From: JAYEHK01 sp034659475
GTDB lineage: Bacteria; Bacillota; Syntrophomonadia; Syntrophomonadales; Syntrophomonadaceae
Assembly: GCA_034659475.1 (NCBI GenBank)
Contig: JAYEHK010000185.1
Span: forward strand, 1 to 7,422
Reading direction: 5' to 3'
Length of the DNA stretch: 7,422 bases
Below are positions 5,365 through 7,422 of the stretch, piece by piece (position 1 is the stretch's first letter; each line of letters begins with the position of its first letter). The position numbers were made by a program, and so were the translations under genes. The notes under the pieces were generated by a model that saw only the letters and a program-made list of their open reading frames with translations, did not search any database and had not been told where the DNA came from.

Positions 5365-6486
5365 ATGGAGTATTGGATCTGGTTAAGACAAATTCCGGGA
5401 ATCGGTGCCATTTTAGAAAAGAGATTGCTGGATTGTTTTAAATCGCCGCAAGCTGTTTATGATGCCGGTGAAGAAGAATTGTTGTCGGTCGAAGGCATAG
5501 GAAGTTCATTAGCAAACGTTATTCACACACATCGCTCATTGGAGCAGGCAAAGATGATCTTGGACCAGGCAATGAACCATGACATAAAATTATTAACCTA
5601 CGATGACCTCTTATATCCTGTTGCTGCTAAAAAATATCCTGAAGCTCCCATGCTGCTTTATTACAGAGGACAGCTTAGAAGGAACTGCACAGGCGTGGCA
5701 ATTGTGGGTTCCCGCAGATGTACAGATTATGGCAAACAAGTGGCCGTGCACGCAGCTGATTTTCTGGTCCGAAATGGTATTGCTGTAATCAGCGGCATGG
5801 CGAAGGGGATTGATGGCTATGCCCATACCGCCTGTTTAAAGGCCGGAGGATATACCCTTGCGTTCCTGGGAAACGGTGTTGATATCTGTTATCCTAGGGA
5901 ACATGACGCATTACTGACCGGTATTATCGAAAACGGTGCCGTTATTTCAGCGTACCCGCCTGGCACCAGACCTCGTCCCGAATACTTCCCGGAGAGAAAC
6001 GCGCTGATCAGCAGCTGGAGTCAAAAAGTGTTTGTGGCAGAGGCGGCAGAAAACAGCGGAGCATTAATTACTGCCCGTTTTGCCAGGGAGCAGGGCAGGG
6101 AAGTCTATGCCCTGCCCCATGAAATCCATAATCCCACCGGAAAAGGCGTAAATCGCTTAATCGCAGAGGGTGCCCATATCTATTTACACCCGTCACAATT
6201 GCTGCCCGAACGTAATTCAATGGAGGGGGAGCACGATAGCGAATTCTTCCCGTTTAGTCCTGAACAAAATGCAATGAACCCAACCAACGAGCCCTGCAGC
6301 ATAATTGAAAGAACGCTTGCACCCATCGAAAAGCAAATCCTATTCAGCCTTTCCTTAATCCCCAAAACCATTGAAGAGATCAGTGCAGATACCGATTTGG
6401 ATCAAATTCAACTAATTGAGGTGCTGTCAATGATGGAATTGGATGGTTTGATTCAGACATACCCTGGAGGGAGATTTAAAAGTTAG
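5365..6486 (+). CDS. dprA: DNA-processing protein DprA (DNA uptake/recombination mediator)
   Basis: DprA binds incoming single-stranded DNA and loads RecA during natural transformation. This 373-residue protein has paired helix-hairpin-helix motifs at the N-terminus (IPGIGAILEKRL 10-21; VEGIGSSLANVI 42-53). The Rossmann-type DprA core follows (about 75-280): GSRRCTDYG (115-123), SGMAKGIDGYAH (143-154), FLGNGVDICYP (167-177), YFPERNALISSWS (207-219), SGALITARFAREQGREVYAL (231-250) and GVNRLIAEGA (261-270). A C-terminal winged-helix domain spans about 318-370. Differences from the common form are SAYPPG for SEYPPG, RNALI for RNRII, and PHEI for PGxI. The ATG has GGAGG (5354-5358) that begins at the last base of the yifB stop codon. 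In many Firmicutes topA follows dprA, but here the gene is followed by repeat R5 and a toxin-antitoxin pair. Confidence 0.93.
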   Translation: MEYWIWLRQIPGIGAILEKRLLDCFKSPQAVYDAGEEELLSVEGIGSSLANVIHTHRSLEQAKMILDQAMNHDIKLLTYDDLLYPVAAKKYPEAPMLLYYRGQLRRNCTGVAIVGSRRCTDYGKQVAVHAADFLVRNGIAVISGMAKGIDGYAHTACLKAGGYTLAFLGNGVDICYPREHDALLTGIIENGAVISAYPPGTRPRPEYFPERNALISSWSQKVFVAEAAENSGALITARFAREQGREVYALPHEIHNPTGKGVNRLIAEGAHIYLHPSQLLPERNSMEGEHDSEFFPFSPEQNAMNPTNEPCSIIERTLAPIEKQILFSLSLIPKTIEEISADTDLDQIQLIEVLSMMELDGLIQTYPGGRFKS

Positions 6487-6487
6487 A

Positions 6488-6510
6488 CCCGTGCCAGGCA
6501 CTTAACTTAT
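6488..6510 (+). repeat. Divergent interspersed repeat copy R5
   Basis: CCCGTGCCAGGCACTTAACTTAT aligns (split: CCCGTGCCAGGCAC, TTAACTTAT) with the R2/R4 core CCGGTGCCTGACAC, CAACTTAT. Its core GTGCCAGGCAC is a perfect palindrome. It begins 2 nt after the dprA stop codon and is followed by a T-rich run (6509-6516), so it might double as a weak terminator, though a 4-bp stem is poor. Confidence 0.5.
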
Positions 6511-6562
6511 TTTTTTCCCTAGATTAATATTAGAATTCCTAATAGTAATTTAATATAGATTT

Positions 6563-6580
6563 TTTGACAAGATAGTCAAA
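6563..6580. promoter_or_regulatory. Operator-like palindrome over the toxin-antitoxin promoter
   Basis: TTTGAC-AAGATA-GTCAAA is a perfect inverted repeat with 6-bp arms and a 6-bp centre. It covers the -35 box and most of the spacer. Phd/YefM antitoxins typically bind such sites to repress their own operon, so this is the likely operator. Confidence 0.55.
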
Positions 6581-6592
6581 TAAAGATATAAT
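6564..6592 (+). promoter_or_regulatory. Consensus sigma-A promoter of the YefM/RelE-type operon
   Basis: TTGACA (6564-6569) and TATAAT (6587-6592) are both perfect consensus boxes with a 17-bp spacer. Transcription would start near 6599, just before the Shine-Dalgarno AAGGAGG (6610-6616), which is 8 nt from the antitoxin ATG. Confidence 0.85.
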
Positions 6593-6624
6593 TTGATTAT
6601 TAAAGATGCAAGGAGGTTTTACCT

Positions 6625-6894
6625 ATGGAAACAATCCGGCCGTCTGCAGACTTAAGGAACCGATATGGTGAGATATCACGAATTTGTCATGAAACTAGAA
6701 AACCGGTATATATTACAGTGAATGGTAGAGGAGACACAGTAATTCTAGGACTGACAGAGTATGAACAGATGAAGTCAGAACTTGAATTGCTGCGGATGCT
6801 TGCTGAATCGGAGGAAGATCTAGAGCAAGGTCGTATTGCACCAATAAAGGATACTTTTGATGGGATCCGCCAATCTCTTTTGATAAGGAAATAA
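6625..6894 (+). CDS. Phd/YefM-family antitoxin
   Basis: This 89-residue antitoxin has the Phd/YefM DNA-binding fold at the N-terminus: IRPSADLRNRYGEISRICHE (4-23) followed by KPVYITVNGRGDTVILGLTEYEQM (split: KPVYITVNGRG, DTVILGLTEYEQM; 26-49). The ITVNGRGDTVIL strand-turn-strand is characteristic. The C-terminal half (about 50-89) is acidic helix then LEQGRIAPIKDTFDGIRQSL, which would wrap the toxin and neutralise it. The start is fixed by AAGGAGG at 6610-6616. The toxin ATG comes 3 nt after the stop codon. A perfect consensus promoter with an overlapping palindrome precedes the gene, fitting autorepression by the antitoxin-toxin complex. Length and motifs are standard and I see no damage. 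Confidence 0.9.
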   Translation: METIRPSADLRNRYGEISRICHETRKPVYITVNGRGDTVILGLTEYEQMKSELELLRMLAESEEDLEQGRIAPIKDTFDGIRQSLLIRK

Positions 6895-6897
6895 GCC

Positions 6898-7209
6898 ATG
6901 AAATATCAGATTATTCGAACGGATAAAGCCAATGATCAGTTATATGAAATCATTAATTACATTGTAGATGATTCTGGTAGTGTGGATATTGGGTTAAATT
7001 ATCTGGACAAAATAGAAGAAGCTGTAATGAAACTTGAAGAGTATCCATATATGGGAAACTATCCCAGGTATAGTATCCTGAAACGACAGGGATATCGTGT
7101 GCTGATTGTGGAAAGACATTTGATTTTCTATAAAGTAAACGAAATTGAGAAGATAGTAGTTGTTCATGCGATTGTTGATACAAGACGAGAATATAGGAAC
7201 CTTATTTAA
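6898..7209 (+). CDS. RelE/ParE-family toxin
   Basis: This 103-residue protein is the toxin partner of the Phd/YefM antitoxin. It has the RelE/ParE superfamily layout: an opening strand and helix (MKYQIIRTDKANDQLYEIIN), a second helix ending KIEEAVMKLEEYPYMGNYPR (split: KIEEAVMKLEEYP, YMGNYPR; about 42-61), then the strand pair YRVLIVERHLIFYKV (69-83) and the terminal strand KIVVVHAIVDTRREYRNLI, where His and the Arg pair are typical of the family. The ATG is 3 nt past the antitoxin stop, with AAGGAA near 6884-6889 as Shine-Dalgarno. It differs strongly from the leftward toxin at 2204-2485, so the two modules are not recent duplicates. Whether it acts on mRNA or gyrase is not determinable here. 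Confidence 0.88.
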   Translation: MKYQIIRTDKANDQLYEIINYIVDDSGSVDIGLNYLDKIEEAVMKLEEYPYMGNYPRYSILKRQGYRVLIVERHLIFYKVNEIEKIVVVHAIVDTRREYRNLI

Positions 7210-7210
7210 G

Positions 7211-7257
7211 TCACCAAAGTTTAGCCCCCCCCCGGTGCCTGACACCAACTTATCAAC
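7211..7257 (+). repeat. Interspersed repeat copy R4 with C9 tract
   Basis: TCACCAAAGTTTAG matches the left flank of R3. A run of nine C residues (7225-7233) follows, then the core GGTGCCTGACACC and AACTTATCAAC. It begins 2 nt after the toxin stop codon. The homopolymer replaces the CTCC seen in R1 and R3. Confidence 0.75.
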
Positions 7258-7347
7258 ACCCATGATCGCGAAACACAACCGAGTATGAAAATGGGTAGAA
7301 TAGTGCATTAGAGATATCCTTACTGGCAGAGTTAGACAATTTAACAG

Positions 7348-7385
7348 AGAGGCTCTCCAGAAGAATAGTATTTGGGAGAGCCTCT
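7348..7385. other. Strong hairpin without T-tract
   Basis: AGAGGCTCTCC (7348-7358) and GGAGAGCCTCT (7375-7385) form a perfect 11-bp stem with a 16-nt loop. Neither strand shows a T-run after it, so it is not a classic intrinsic terminator. The surrounding 7258-7422 holds no gene I can support. Confidence 0.55.
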
Positions 7386-7422
7386 AAATACATAATTTGG
7401 CAATTAATTGACGAAGATATTT

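Noticed and set aside
6488..6516. R5 plus T-run as the dprA terminator
   Set aside because: The palindrome allows only about a 4-bp stem with a 3-nt loop, and the T-run starts 9 nt after it, so it is too weak to call.
194..7257. Repeat copies as a CRISPR array
   Set aside because: Copies are scattered over 7 kb, differ in length, sit at gene ends and have no regular spacers; no cas gene is present.
6994..7308. 104-codon open frame on the minus strand across the toxin gene and R4
   Set aside because: It is antisense to a clear RelE/ParE toxin and runs through a repeat, with low-complexity hydrophobic composition.

Overview
The window suggests an endospore-forming Firmicute, probably of class Clostridia. 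The base composition is moderately AT-rich, the Shine-Dalgarno sequences are strong GGAGG types, there is a Spo0E-like phosphatase gene, and yifB is followed directly by dprA. I cannot name the genus.

Layout. (1) Positions 1-220 hold a 25-codon scrap of a group II intron reverse transcriptase that stops at a short interspersed repeat (R1). (2) Positions 215-1882 look like a phage-type regulatory cassette. A leftward repressor (XRE helix-turn-helix plus a LexA/S24-like C-terminal domain that seems to lack the catalytic serine) is divergent from a small Cro-like XRE protein. The Cro-like gene is followed by a Spo0E-like aspartyl-phosphate phosphatase, an unknown small ORF and a clear rho-independent terminator. 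The region between the divergent genes carries a good sigma-A promoter and two palindromes sharing TTGTAA half-sites. (3) Positions 1890-2203 hold repeat R3, a 15-bp tandem duplication and a possible C-terminal gene remnant. (4) A leftward toxin-antitoxin pair (2204-2658) comprises a RelE/ParE toxin and a 58-aa antitoxin whose stop codon overlaps the toxin start. (5) A REP-associated-type Y1 (HUH) transposase (RAYT) with a C-terminal HTH lies at 2938-3780, just upstream of (6) yifB/comM and dprA (3816-6486), the recombination and DNA-uptake pair. (7) A second toxin-antitoxin pair (Phd/YefM antitoxin, RelE/ParE toxin; 6625-7209) has a consensus promoter and an operator-like palindrome. (8) The right end holds repeat R4 and a hairpin.

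The feature that ties the window together is a family of at least five short repeats with a core near GGTGCCTGACACC-AAsTTAT. All lie on the + strand, and most sit within a few bases of a gene's 3' end. The RAYT in the same window is the natural candidate for having spread them. The core pair yifB-dprA is thus embedded in accessory DNA: toxin-antitoxin modules on both sides, a transposase, repeats and a phage-like switch. The most interesting hypothesis is that the switch controls a sporulation phosphatase, so that a resident mobile element could influence host sporulation. That is inference from gene order and families only.
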